Origin: Tethya wilhelma | Lineage: Eukaryota; Porifera; Demospongiae; Tethyida; Tethyidae | NCBI GenBank assembly: GCA_964030475.1 | Contig: CAXIPT010000008.1 | Span: forward strand, 2,666,141 to 2,730,140 | Direction: 5' to 3' | DNA: 64,000 nt | Shown: positions 32,796 to 43,708 of the stretch, one piece after another | Layout: each line of letters opens with the position of its first letter | Position numbering within the stretch: position 1 is the stretch's first letter | Program-made: the position numbers and the translations under genes | The notes under the pieces: generated by a model | Seen by the model: the letters and a program-made list of their open reading frames with translations, nothing else | What the model was told of the DNA's origin: nothing | Databases searched by the model: none

Positions 32796-34131
32796 ATGAT
32801 CATGTTGGCTTTGTGGACTGTGAGAATTATTCTGAGAGCCAAGCTAATGAAAATAGCGTTATTTGTTATAGTGATATCACTTTTTGGGAGCGCTGTTCTG
32901 TATGGAAAGACTAGTTTCTTCTATTCCAGTCCAATGGCCACAGGAAGTTCATCTAGAAATCATTTATATTTCCATAACTCAGCCAGAAGACTTGAAAGAG
33001 ATACAACTGGATTTATTCTAACAGACACTCCACCAGTACATTTAGGCACAGGTACAGGCAAGTTCACTATGATTCAAGTGAATGTAACTTTAGGGCCACC
33101 TCTGTCCAAACCCAATGGTTGTGTTGAATCACACTGCACTGAATTTCTACAACCTTTTGAGAAAGTGTACATGAAAGATTGTCTCAATCAAATTCGTAAA
33201 AAGAAAATAAATTTCCCCCATCTGTACTACTTTCAGTCTGCCACTGCTAAGGAAAATGACTGCAACTTCATGGATGGAAATGGCAGGCATCCTATAGCTC
33301 TCATCAGCACAGAAGGCTCAGGAAACACATGGGTTCGAGGTCTTCTTGAACAAGCTACTGGAATTTGTACTGGCTTTTTGTACTGTGATAAAGTAATGCG
33401 AGTGAAAGGGTTCATTGGTGAGAACATTAAGAGTGGTAGTGTCTTGGTAGTCAAGACACACTCCTCCAGCCCTCAATGGGTTGATCCAGATGCTAAAGTG
33501 TCACCTAATGATCCCTTGGGAAGCATCTCTCATAGCGTGTCCTTTGGTGCAGCCATCTTCATTCTGAGGAACCCTTTTGATTCCTTAGTGGCTGAGTGGA
33601 ACAGAAGAGTAACCAACAGGTTCTTTAAACAAGTTTCTCACAATGAACCACACACCAATGTCGTACCTAAGAAGTACTGGGGTAAGTCTTTTAGCCTGAC
33701 AAATCATAGAATACTGTGGTTACATTTCATGGTCACTTTAACATCCATATGCTTGTTATCTTCCAGATATTCCAGAATTTGAACGCTTTGTTCTAAAATA
33801 CATGATCACATGGAAGTCAAGGCTAGTCAACTGGGTACTGGAGTCAGGAGACCACCCTGTACATGTTGTAAGATATGAAGACCTCAAAGAAAATGCAGCC
33901 AAAGAAGTAGGTAAAATGCTGGAGTTTTTGAAGTTACCATTCAACGAGGAGGAGCTTCCTCAAAGATTGAATTTCACCACTTTCAAACGAAGACACAATG
34001 ATAGTGATTTTGACCATTTTTCTACTAACCAAACACAGTACATACGATCAGTTCTGTTGGAGACTATTAATCTTGAACAAGAACATAACCATGTCCATCG
34101 ACTGAAACTAGAAGAGTACTTGCCTGATTAA
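32796..34131 (+). CDS. WSCD-type sulfotransferase 2 (two exons)
   Basis: Exons 32796-33681 and 33767-34131 have a GTAAGT donor and TTCCAG acceptor. I chose the ATG at 32796 (MIMLALW); the frame extends upstream but only from a TTG. A signal-anchor helix lies at about residues 17-35 (KIALFVIVISLFGSAVLYG). The catalytic motifs are as in gene 1: STEGSGNTW, TGICTGFLYCD, VLVVKTHSS, IFILRNPFDSLVAEWNRR and HVVRYEDL. The stem is shorter and differs from gene 1, while the catalytic core is highly similar. The intron is in the same place in both genes, which shows that they arose by tandem DNA duplication. Confidence 0.8.
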
Positions 34132-34508
34132 CGTGCTTGCCGTTTTTTACTACCAAATTTTTTTTACTAAGTATTGCCATGACAATCTCAATGAACCATG
34201 TAGTCTTGTGATTTTTATTCCACAATCACCTTTTTTCTTACTACAGTGTATAAATTGTGCATGCCCACATTGATGACCATTTAGTGAAAATGATCACTGA
34301 AAGTGATCAAAATGCTATCAACAAGTGCATTAGTTGAGAATCAGAGGGAGTTGTTACAAAAGAATAATTAGTCTGTCCATTTTGTACACAAACAATAACA
34401 AACAATAATACAATAGGTGTAATGTGGAATAATAAAGAATAATACTTTTACAACTTTCGAATTGACTTATTACTCTGTGCATGTAATACAGTATACTTTG
34501 TGTAGACT
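34132..34508. other. Convergent intergenic region
   Basis: The 3' ends of sulfotransferase 2 and the FIP1 gene face each other here. The sequence is AT-rich with aataaa-type words around 34430 and no gene. Confidence 0.5.
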
Positions 34509-37500
34509 TCATGTTGGAGTTCTTGATTTAGATCGTGAATCCCTTCGATCAGCTTCTGATTTCTGTTTCTCTTTACGACTACTTCTATCATCATCCTTGT
34601 CCCTGCTGGCACTGCGATGCCTTCGACTACTCCTACATTAGGGTAACAAAAAAATCACAAGTACAACTGACATCACAATGGCTACCCACTCAGGCATGTA
34701 CAATCATAGAATACTGAGCTCTAATTCAAAATTACAATAGCAATCACCTAAAGTTACCTCTCGTGTCTAGATCTCTCTTCTCTGTGTTCTTTCCTTCTCT
34801 GTATGTGAAGAACAATCACCAATCACTCATGGCCAACAAAATTTTACTGAAGAGTAGATCACTATGAAACCTAATATGGTCTACCCACACCTTTCCCAGA
34901 GTTAGAGTCAGAGGTGGGCATACTGGACTGATCAATGGAACCATGTTTTCAGATTCTACACATGACTAAAGTCCATCTGGTTTGAGAATGCCGCTGGAAG
35001 TGAGATAATGCGATTCATGCATGCAATGCTTTTCATATGGGACAAAATAGCAACTTTTGACTGGTAAGGTTACTAAGGTATAGGAAGCTGGAAAAGCAAT
35101 CGAAAGAACAGGGAGAACAAGTGCTTTCCAATGGTGCTTAAAATTTTGAAATCGGTTGCATATTTTTGAAAGTTTTTCTACCAGCATTCTCGAACCAGAT
35201 GGACTTTAATGTCAATGCACCCACCCTATCTCTGTCTTTTTCTCTGTCTCTATCCCTGTCTCTATCTCTGTCCCTGTCTCTGTCTCGGTCTCTGTCTCTG
35301 TCTCTCTCTCTGTCCCGATCCCTTTCTCTGTCCCTGTCCCTCTCTCTGTCGTGGCGCTCACTGCGGTGGTGATCACTACGATGATGACGACTGCTCCGAT
35401 GGCGATCGCGATCCCTGTCTCTATCTCTCGAACGAGACCTGGACCTACATGGAACAAGGAGAGAGACATTAGCTAGCTGGAAGTGAACACATACTCTAGC
35501 ATGTGGAGCAGATTCAAGTGTATAAGTGAACGACAATTTCATACCCTTGTTAACAGACATTACTGAGCCTTTACTATGGACAAGCAAAAAAGCTAGAGGG
35601 TGTCAACAACTAAAGACACATCACTCATTCTGGCAAATGTCGGAATGTGCTAGGCTCAACACCAGCCACCCAATTCACCTAAAAGTGACTAGTGGTGGAA
35701 TAAAGAGTGTCAAAGGAGTGTCTCTCTAACCTAGAGTGTCTCCTGTGCCTTCTCTCTCTTCTCTTGCTTCTTCTGTCCTCATATGAGGAGCTTCGTGACC
35801 TTGATCGTGAACGAGAATACGAGGTACTGCGAGAGCGTGACCGACTGCCCCTGAGGTCACCTCGAGAGGGAAACCCTTCCATCATTTCCATTGGGGGAGG
35901 AGGCCCCATAGAAGGGTCCCACTGAAACTGGCCCGGAATCATTCCTATAATGAAGACACATAACGTTTATCACAAAGCATAGTAGTCTATACTATCTATG
36001 CACAAAGCAATCAAAGGGTGAATTATCACAACTGGAACTGGTGGTGGGAAACTGACATTCATAGTTACATACCTGGTGGTAGCATATCTGGAGGCACATG
36101 CAATGGCATGCCCCTCTCGTCTATAGGGATGGGACCATGATCACCCATTCCAACAGGAAACGGAGGAGGTAGGCCCGGAAAGGGGGGAGGGGGCAACCCC
36201 TCTGGTCCGTGAATCCCCCCAGGGAAGCCGGGGTGAGGAAAGGGGAGCATTCCTGGGGGAAGAACAGGAGGAGGTAAGACATTTTGAGCAGGTGCCTCGG
36301 GCGGCCTCATGGCAAGCATCGCGGCCATTGCAGCTAGATTGTCAGGAGCACCAGGGAAGGCCGGAGGAGGGAGACCAAACTGAGGAGGGGGGATGGAGGA
36401 TGGGGGGAGAGAGGGGACCGAGGGGGCTAGAGGGACAGGGTCAAGAGTACATGTAGTCCATCATCTACACACATTGATTTATAGAGGGCCAATGAGTGCA
36501 CTTACGAGGTAGAAGAGGGGGTTTCCCTGGAAGTGACACTGGAGGGGTCTCACTATAGGAACAAACAATACAGTACTTCAGTGCCCCTAACCACAACAGA
36601 CAGTGAACCTACAAAGTGTCTACTCCCGGTGTTGTTCTCCCAGGAGTGGCTCTACCATCAGAGCCATCAGGCTTGGAGCTCCCTACAAGATAATGCAACA
36701 GATTGTGACATCGTTACAATTTCAGTAATAACTCTCAACTGACCATCACGTTCAGGTGTTTCTCCACCATCTGTCGGACCACGACCTCCTTCACCACCAC
36801 CAGGACCTCCACTAGACACTGATGATGACGGTATCACTGCAAGGAGGGAGAGGGGGAGAGAGAGAGAGAGAGAGATCACCACGTACATGAATAAAACCAA
36901 CACACAAACACCAGAGGTCTGACACCTGTGTGTTAATGGCAGCTCAGACTGTTTCTAATTCTAAATCAACAGATCATGTGACTGGTCTGAATCAGGATGC
37001 TACTGCTTGAAGAGAGCTGAGTTTCATCTTTTTCCTGATTACTTTGTTGGGTAAGTTGCTTAGACTCACAGCAAATCTTAGCAACTAGCAGATAGATGCA
37101 ACTACAAAACCCAGAAATACCATGTAATCACCTAGGTTTTGCAATTAACCCGTGGGTGTCAGACCTCGTACAAACACACACACACACCCAAACCTGGTGG
37201 GTTAGGAATAACAGGAGGAGGGATGCTGCTCACAAAGGTGGGTGTGGCCGGAAAAGGAGGTGGAGGCGCAGCCATGGGGGGAACCGCTCTGGTCTCAGTT
37301 GGTGTTAGCAGAGGGCCAGTTCGAACCTGATCACAGCATGTACACATGTGCAAGAACAAAAATGCATGTATCTGCACTCCTACAAGAACTGACACCAAAT
37401 TGACAGCTTTGACTATACACAAGTTAATTGCAAGATTACAATGATATCAAAATAGAGTTGGAGACATTATTATACATATTACACTGTGTAGCCCTCTGTC

Positions 37501-39891
37501 TCCATCTCTTCAATATTTCTTGTTCAGCTTTTTATCTATTATCTCAGCACAAGCTGTCAAGATGAGCAAGGTCAGCTGTCATGGCTTTAGACATGAATTG
37601 AGGACACAAGACCATTTTGAGAAAGAGCTATCAGCAGCCAGGGGTCATACACCATATGATAATACTGTTGGTCTTGGCACATTGGAGTAGGGTACAGATC
37701 TTGAGAAATTCATTCAGTTGGCTAGCTAGTAGCTACCTAGTCTCTTGATGAGAAATGCTTTCACCAAAGCAAATTTTAGGCTGCAGTATTCAACTTTTAA
37801 GCTTTTCCAATCTACATGCTATTACTTGAGCTTGTCGAAAGAAAGGAGAAAAATTACATACCAGTACAAAAGCAACCTGGTATTATTTTTTTAACGATGC
37901 TCAAGAGATAAACGGAGATAAGGGCTACACAGTGTGTTGTAGCATTACATAATACTGAAAGAAATTTCACAAAATATGCATATATTTGAGTAATCAATTC
38001 AAAATGTACATCAATAATTATTTATTACAATAATATTTACATTATACATAAATTCTAACTACACTCTTTTTAAACTGTCCATACATAATACTACACTAAT
38101 AACAGGGGCAGGGGGGTTTCTATAGAGTGTGATCTTCGTCTTTGCTTCCTGATTTCAGTATTGTCGTGAAAACTTTTATATAACGTGTACGTACAAGTCA
38201 TGCAAGTATTGAGTGGCAACAAAGACCACCGTGTGTTCAACCTGATCGTACCACTCGAATTATCATTACAGATTTTATCAGTGACTCAGTCATGAATATC
38301 AACAACATTAGCATCATGCATATTATGGCATAGGTATGACACAATACCACACCTAGTAGTAGTGCTACACAACTAGTCAATCCTAAACGTACTGCTACAC
38401 TGTCAGTGCAAGTGTGTGTAGGGTTGCTAGTGCTAGAGTACCACGAAGGGATCCCGTTGCTGAAATCCCAAGGGTAGGGGCTTACGGCTATTTTGTTGAG
38501 TTGGGTGACTTCTCCACGAGTCTTTCGCTGCTTCTCACAATATAATCGCCACGTTTCTTCAGTGAAGCCGTAGTTGAAGTAGTCTGTTATGTCAGCGCCT
38601 ACTCAAGGTAGGTTATGTGGATGACATACATGCATACATACATGGAGTGAACATTTGAATTACATAGAGGAAGAGTAGAGTGAGTATACCTGGCTTTCTC
38701 CATGGCTTATCAGCAGTTGCTTCAGTATCATAGTCAAAGATAGGTTGGCCTCCGATTTGTGGGATTGCATTCAAGTCGACTTTCTTCACAACTCCCGGCC
38801 CACTAACCCCTGGGAGGAAAAACATCAACACCACCTAAAGGTCACCCCTGGCATCACACCCACACAAGTGCACATACCAGGTGGGATGCTCATCTTGGTG
38901 TAGCTTTGAGAGCGGCCATACGGTGGAATGGGTTGGGCTGTGATCTCTCCAATGGTGATCTGAACATCATCGTCATCATCACTATCACTGTCTTCCTCTT
39001 CTTCCTCCTCCTCTGTCTCCTTGTCCAATGGTTCATCTTCTTCCATCTTCTTCTCCTCCTCTGAAGGTGTAGCTACCTTTGGCTGAAGGTCAGGGGCATT
39101 GGAGACTATCTTGTTAGTGGGTGGCTGCAATGGGGCACTGTGGGAGAAGACATGAGACTGGATGTGCACGTAGCTCATCAATAGTGTGGTATCTTAAATT
39201 TATTCACACTTCAGTCAGACAAGCGAGTTTAAGTCAGGGGGGTGATTTTATCGCTACGGAACACATTATCACATACAAACAACTCCCGTGTCAAACTCGA
39301 CCTATTGTAGTAGTAATCATTCCTCCGTAGCAAATGATGCATTGAAGGTCATAAGAAACGCTTCATAATCATCATGAGGGAGAACACACAGACACAGAGA
39401 AACATAAAAATATACAACAAACAGAAAACACACAGTTGGAGACGCAACACACACACACATACACATACATATATATATCACCCCTTTTTTCGGCCTCTTA
39501 TGTCATCATTCTAAAGGTGAAATGTGAAAGGTACAATACAAGCAGCTACAACTCACCTTAGAGTGTCCAAATCATCTAAAGTAGGTGTAGTGGGCCTGCA
39601 AATGGTGGGTGGTGTGCATTATTTAGAAACAACTACCATCGCTATTTGTGTCTCATGCAGCATACAAAAGGACACGGAACATAGTATGAGAAAAGCTCTA
39701 CGCTCTTTTTAGGTAATTTCTCACCTCTCGTCGCCGTTCTCTGATATGATAGGAGTCGGTTCCTTTTTGGGGAATACTTTACCTACAGAGGCTGAAAAAA
39801 AGATTCGTTTGTTTAATTTATTTGAAACGAAGCTTAGTAGAGACGTACCTTGCTCCCCGTAGAGCCAGTTGTCTTCATCAAGACCTGCCAT
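34509..39891 (-). CDS. FIP1L1: FIP1-like pre-mRNA 3'-end processing factor (many exons)
   Basis: This is a subunit of the cleavage and polyadenylation machinery (CPSF); in other animals it links CPSF to poly(A) polymerase. The start at 39891 reads [14 protein letters not shown]. Next come an acidic region (about 38878-39138, [20 protein letters not shown]), then the diagnostic FIP1 motif in exons at about 38692-38812 ([25 protein letters not shown]) and 38440-38599 ([23 protein letters not shown]). A Pro-rich stretch follows (about 36065-37325), then an RS/RD-rich tail (35222-35945 and 34509-34635) ending SRTPT and TGA at 34509. This order is that of metazoan FIP1L1. Exon borders are approximate. 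It shares a short divergent promoter with the TXNDC15 gene. Confidence 0.88.
34967..35208. mobile_element. TIR element, about 242 bp, copy 2
   Basis: It begins taaagtccatctggtttgag and ends with ctcgaaccagatggacttta, a nearly perfect inverted repeat. The interior is the reverse complement of the 24071-24308 element. It sits in a FIP1 intron, about 14 bases from the splice donor of the RD-repeat exon. Confidence 0.8.
35222..35449 (-). repeat. RD/RE dipeptide-repeat exon of FIP1
   Basis: The exon encodes a long run of Arg-Asp/Glu dipeptides preceded by His/Ser/Arg-rich sequence. At DNA level it is a near hexanucleotide (agagac-type) repeat. On the opposite strand it gives a spurious Ser-Leu repeat frame. 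Length variation by slippage is likely. Confidence 0.8.
37330..38438. other. Long FIP1 intron, no gene
   Basis: About 1.1 kb of AT-rich sequence lies between the Pro-rich exon and the FIP1-motif exon. I see no open frame, repeat boundary or RNA structure worth naming. Confidence 0.5.
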
Positions 39892-40139
39892 GTTTCTTGG
39901 CTACCTTGAAAATTAATCAACACGTGGTTTGTCGCGTGAGAAATCCGTAAACTATGAATATCCAAGTCAATTTACGTTATTGTCACACGAAAAGTCAAAT
40001 AATTATTGCGATGACAGCTGAAGTGTTGAAGCGTAATACTGCAGAGTGCAGATAGTCTATTTTACCTGGCAAAGACTGATGCATAGTAACTGATTTTTCC
40101 TATGCAATATAAATCAAATCAGGAGCTCCTTGTAAAAAA
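39892..40139. promoter_or_regulatory. Compact bidirectional promoter, FIP1 and TXNDC15
   Basis: Only 248 bp separate the two divergent start codons. The sequence includes a tttacgttattgtcacacg segment and no repeat. The shared regulatory region is inferred from spacing alone. Confidence 0.55.
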
Positions 40140-41317
40140 ATGCAGCTAACTTGGAAGAGGTGGGCATTAATTAGAGTAGCTCTACTTCTACTGTTGAACT
40201 GCCACTTTTCCTCACAAACTGAACATGAGGAATCTCAGCTCACTGAAGACGAACTAAATATATTATATCAAGAAATTAGTGAGGAAGAGAATGATTTCAC
40301 AGAAAGAGAAGAGACAAACTTTGCATACGTATGGCATTCCAACCCAGAGTCACTTACCTCACCCGTCAGTGAAGCCAAACTCAATGATACAGAGACTCCG
40401 ACAGAATCTGAAAAGATAGTTGAATATCAGCGTCCTAGTTGCGAGAAAGGTAAAGGATGCAACAAACCACTGGAGTGTTTTGATTTCTCCACTCTAGGCA
40501 AAGACAGTCCAGTTCCTGAGCCCCCTAGAGCAGTGAAGGTGACCCCTCTTGAATTGGAGGCCATTTTAGAGAGCAAGCTGTGTGAGAATTGCTGTGCAGT
40601 AGTCATGTTCTATGCTCCTTGGTGTGAGTTTAGTGTCCAGTTTGCTCGAAGGTTTAATGCCATTGGCAGGACCTTCAGTGAGCTCCCTGTCCTGGCAGTA
40701 GACCTGGGAGAGAATGAACCGTAAGTCTTGATGGCTTGTGTTGTTCGATACTGTTAGCTCTCGATATGTTGGTGAGAATTTATGCAGTTTACATAGCACC
40801 TGTTAGATATGCTGTGTTGATATTGCAATTGTCAATCGTGTTCTAATTTATGTCTCCTGTTGCTTGTTTTCCCAGTCACAAGTACATCCTTGCCTACCTA
40901 CCTGTGGTGGTGTTTTACCATAGAGCTAAGGTCATCTATAAGTTTGACATCTCTGACTCTTATGAGGAGCTAAGCTTCCAAATAGCAAATATGACAGGTA
41001 AGCAATTTCACAAAGAATGTGTAGCACATTCCTGTGTAACACAGTGTCATTCCACTGTACTTGGCAAGATGTCCATGTGTAAGTGTACACCTGTTTGTTT
41101 CCCTTCACCAGATTTTGTTGCCATTGAAGTGGACATAGAAGACGAAGAGAATGAGCGTCCAGTTCCAACACAAAGATCGCGTGATGATCAGTTGGTGTTG
41201 CAATTAGCTGTTTGGTGGCTGTTGTTTGTGTTGGCAGTGCTAGTCATAAGGTCAAGACCAGTTTGGAACATTGTACAACGGATTACTAGAAAGCTAACAA
41301 GAACAAAAGTAGAATAA
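40140..41317 (+). CDS. TXNDC15: TXNDC15-like thioredoxin-domain membrane protein (three exons)
   Basis: Exons are 40140-40720, 40876-40997 and 41112-41317, with clean GT-AG borders, about 302 residues. Layout: signal peptide (RVALLLLLNCHFSSQ), an acidic linker, a Cys-containing spacer (CEKGKGCNKPLECFDF), a thioredoxin-like domain with VVMFYAPWCEFS, and a C-terminal membrane helix (LAVWWLLFVLAVLVI) followed by a basic tail. The redox site is CEFS, i.e. CxxS rather than CxxC, as in vertebrate TXNDC15 (CRFS), so classical disulfide exchange is doubtful. In mammals TXNDC15 is linked to ciliogenesis and ciliopathy. It is a type I membrane protein. Confidence 0.88.
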
Positions 41318-41427
41318 TGTTAGGTTTTAAATCATTTGAAGTTTCAAATGTGCACTGAATATCGGAAAGTCTGTCACGTTACTAAATTGTGTTCTTGTAA
41401 CGACCCCTTACCATTTAGCTGTCCAAG

Positions 41428-43368
41428 ATGTTGCAGAATGCTCTAAAGTCTATTGTTCCTCCTTTGAGTTTTGCTCGCCATAAGGGCATGTCAGGGAGGA
41501 TAGGAGTGATTGGGGGATCAATAGAGTAGGTTCTAATGATTTCTTGTCTTTTGGACTTCATAATTTGTATGCATGTGAAATATGTTTGTAGGTACACTGG
41601 TGCTCCATATTTTGCTGCTATATCTGCAATGAAGGCTGTAAGCAATTAAGTATGCTTTGTGAAAGTCTAAGTTGTTTACCGTTCTATTTTATAAATGCTG
41701 GCATGAGTCCTTGACGTATTCGTCGATCAGACTCACGCAGGTAGCCTGATTGGGAGCCTGGGTTATCATGATATGAGCTGACAAGTGGTTTTAATAGAAA
41801 TCATTGTCTTCTCACACCAGCCTTCCACTATGACACCCTAAAGCCCTATATCCGGATCAATCCTCATTGTGAATGTGTACTCAAAAGACCTAAGACTCCA
41901 GTCTAGTATACTAAATGTTTTGTTTTCATTGAAGATGGACCAAGTCATGACACATTATCTTGAGGAAAGTGTACCATTTGTTGTAGTTGGAGATGTACAC
42001 TGGTTTCATTCATGTTTTAGCTTGTCTCCTTGGTCTAGGATGAGACTCAAATCAGACCCCTATATATGCAAGAACTGATATGCTGTAATAAGCCTGTGAT
42101 GGTCACTACCAGACCCATTTACAGTCACGTCTTCTGTCCTGAAGAAGCTGCAACTGTCATCAAATCTTACAGTCCAGAGCTAATTGTGCATCCACTGCTG
42201 TGAGTGACAATGACTTTGACATTATGTGCCGTGTATGTACAAGGTTCTGCACACAATCCTATCATGCAGGTCTGTGAAGGAATCAGAAACTGTAGTGTGT
42301 TCAAGGATCACATCCTGGTTTCCTCGGTTGCATGTACTTGTGATCGGACCAGGACTAGGTAGAGACCCTCGGGTATTGAGCACTGTCAAAGCACTCATCA
42401 ACACAGCCAAAGAACAAGAGAAGGACATTGTCATAGATGCAGTGAGCTATACACACATGTAATAATAGTCTAAATATACAGGATGCTTTATGTTTGTGTC
42501 TTACTATTGTTGCTCATGTAGGATGGCTTATTTTTGATAACAAATGAGCCAGAAATTGTGACTGGCTATTCAAGAACCATACTGACTCCAAATGCTATTG
42601 AGTTTCTAAGGCTCTATCAAAAAATGGTATGCACAGTCACAACACTGTTGTGTTGCCAGGCTTCTGTGTAGTTTATGTACTCCATTTTCAGTTTGGCTCA
42701 GAGCCTGCTGTAGATGGTGATGTTAGAGAACAAACAAAGGCCCTTGCAGAAAAAATGGGCAATCTAACAATTCTGAGAAAGGGCCAAATCGATATTATTA
42801 GCAATGGAAATAAAGGTTGTAAATCTCAGTATGTACACAACAGTAAGAGTTAAACAAATTTTGTAAACTTCCTGTGCAGTGATTGACTGCTCTGAAAAGG
42901 GTTGCCCAAGGAGATGTGGTGGTCAAGGAGACCTGTTGTCTGGAACCATAGGACTGTTCTCATTCTGGGCAAGGCAACAGGAAGAACAGTAAGTCAAACT
43001 AATACATTGTCTGATTGAGGGGATATGCACATATTCATTCAGGACATGTTGAAAGGAATGTCTCATATACACATTGTGATAGTGAAGTGTGAAGAATGGC
43101 TAGGTTATTGCATGATATTGCTGCAATCAATGGTCACCAAGCATTTTTTTTTACACTTTGTACATGCAGGCTGAAGACAACCTTTAATATGCCTCCTCTA
43201 ATGTTAGCTTCTTATGGTGGCTGTTTCTTGATCAAGAAATGTGCTGAAATAGCGTTCAGCAAACATCAGCGCTCCATGCTTGCTGGAGACATGGTCAACG
43301 AGATTCCAACTGTGTTCCAGAGATATCTAGAGTCACCTGAGCGTCGATCAGAAAGTGACATGACATGA
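41428..43368 (+). CDS. NAXD: ATP-dependent (S)-NAD(P)H-hydrate dehydratase
   Basis: This is a metabolite-repair enzyme that dehydrates damaged NAD(P)H hydrate. Exons: 41428-41525 ([22 protein letters not shown]), 41592-41637 ([15 protein letters not shown]), about 42127-42200 ([20 protein letters not shown]), 42265-42440 ([14 protein letters not shown]), about 42520-42628 ([21 protein letters not shown]), 42691-42815, 42880-42990 ([19 protein letters not shown]) and 43170-43368 (stop TGA). GPGLGRD and [10 protein letters not shown] are the nucleotide-binding and catalytic signatures. The joint normally reading VGADL between exons 2 and 3 is not resolved by eye. No targeting peptide is evident at this start. 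It begins 110 bp after the TXNDC15 stop. Confidence 0.85.
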
Positions 43369-43708
43369 TTAAGAACTGACATGCAACTTTGTGTTCTCTC
43401 TCACACATGGCAAAGATGCATATAATGTATACATTATGGCTTAAGTTAAGTATTACTTTCTTTTTATACAATGTCATGTTGTTATTAGTGCAGGAGGGCC
43501 ATATAATGTGGGGTGGGGGAGGTGCCTAGGTATGCTGGGAAAGAAGCCACATGAACAGGGTTCCCAGAACCTGGAACCTAGCAGCTAGCGATCATAACTT
43601 GATCTTATCAAGAGATTGATAACATGTCCAGGTGCATGTTGGAGCAGCGAGCTTAGAACTTTGCCTCAGTTGTCTAGCTAAAATACTGGCTGGATCTGTG
43701 TTATAAGT
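43369..43708. other. Intergenic region, NAXD to cadherin 1
   Basis: 340 bp with no gene or clear repeat; it must contain the NAXD 3' end and the cadherin 1 promoter. Confidence 0.5.

Noticed and set aside
35166..35372. Ser-Leu repeat protein on the plus strand
   Set aside because: It is the antisense of the FIP1 RD-repeat exon.
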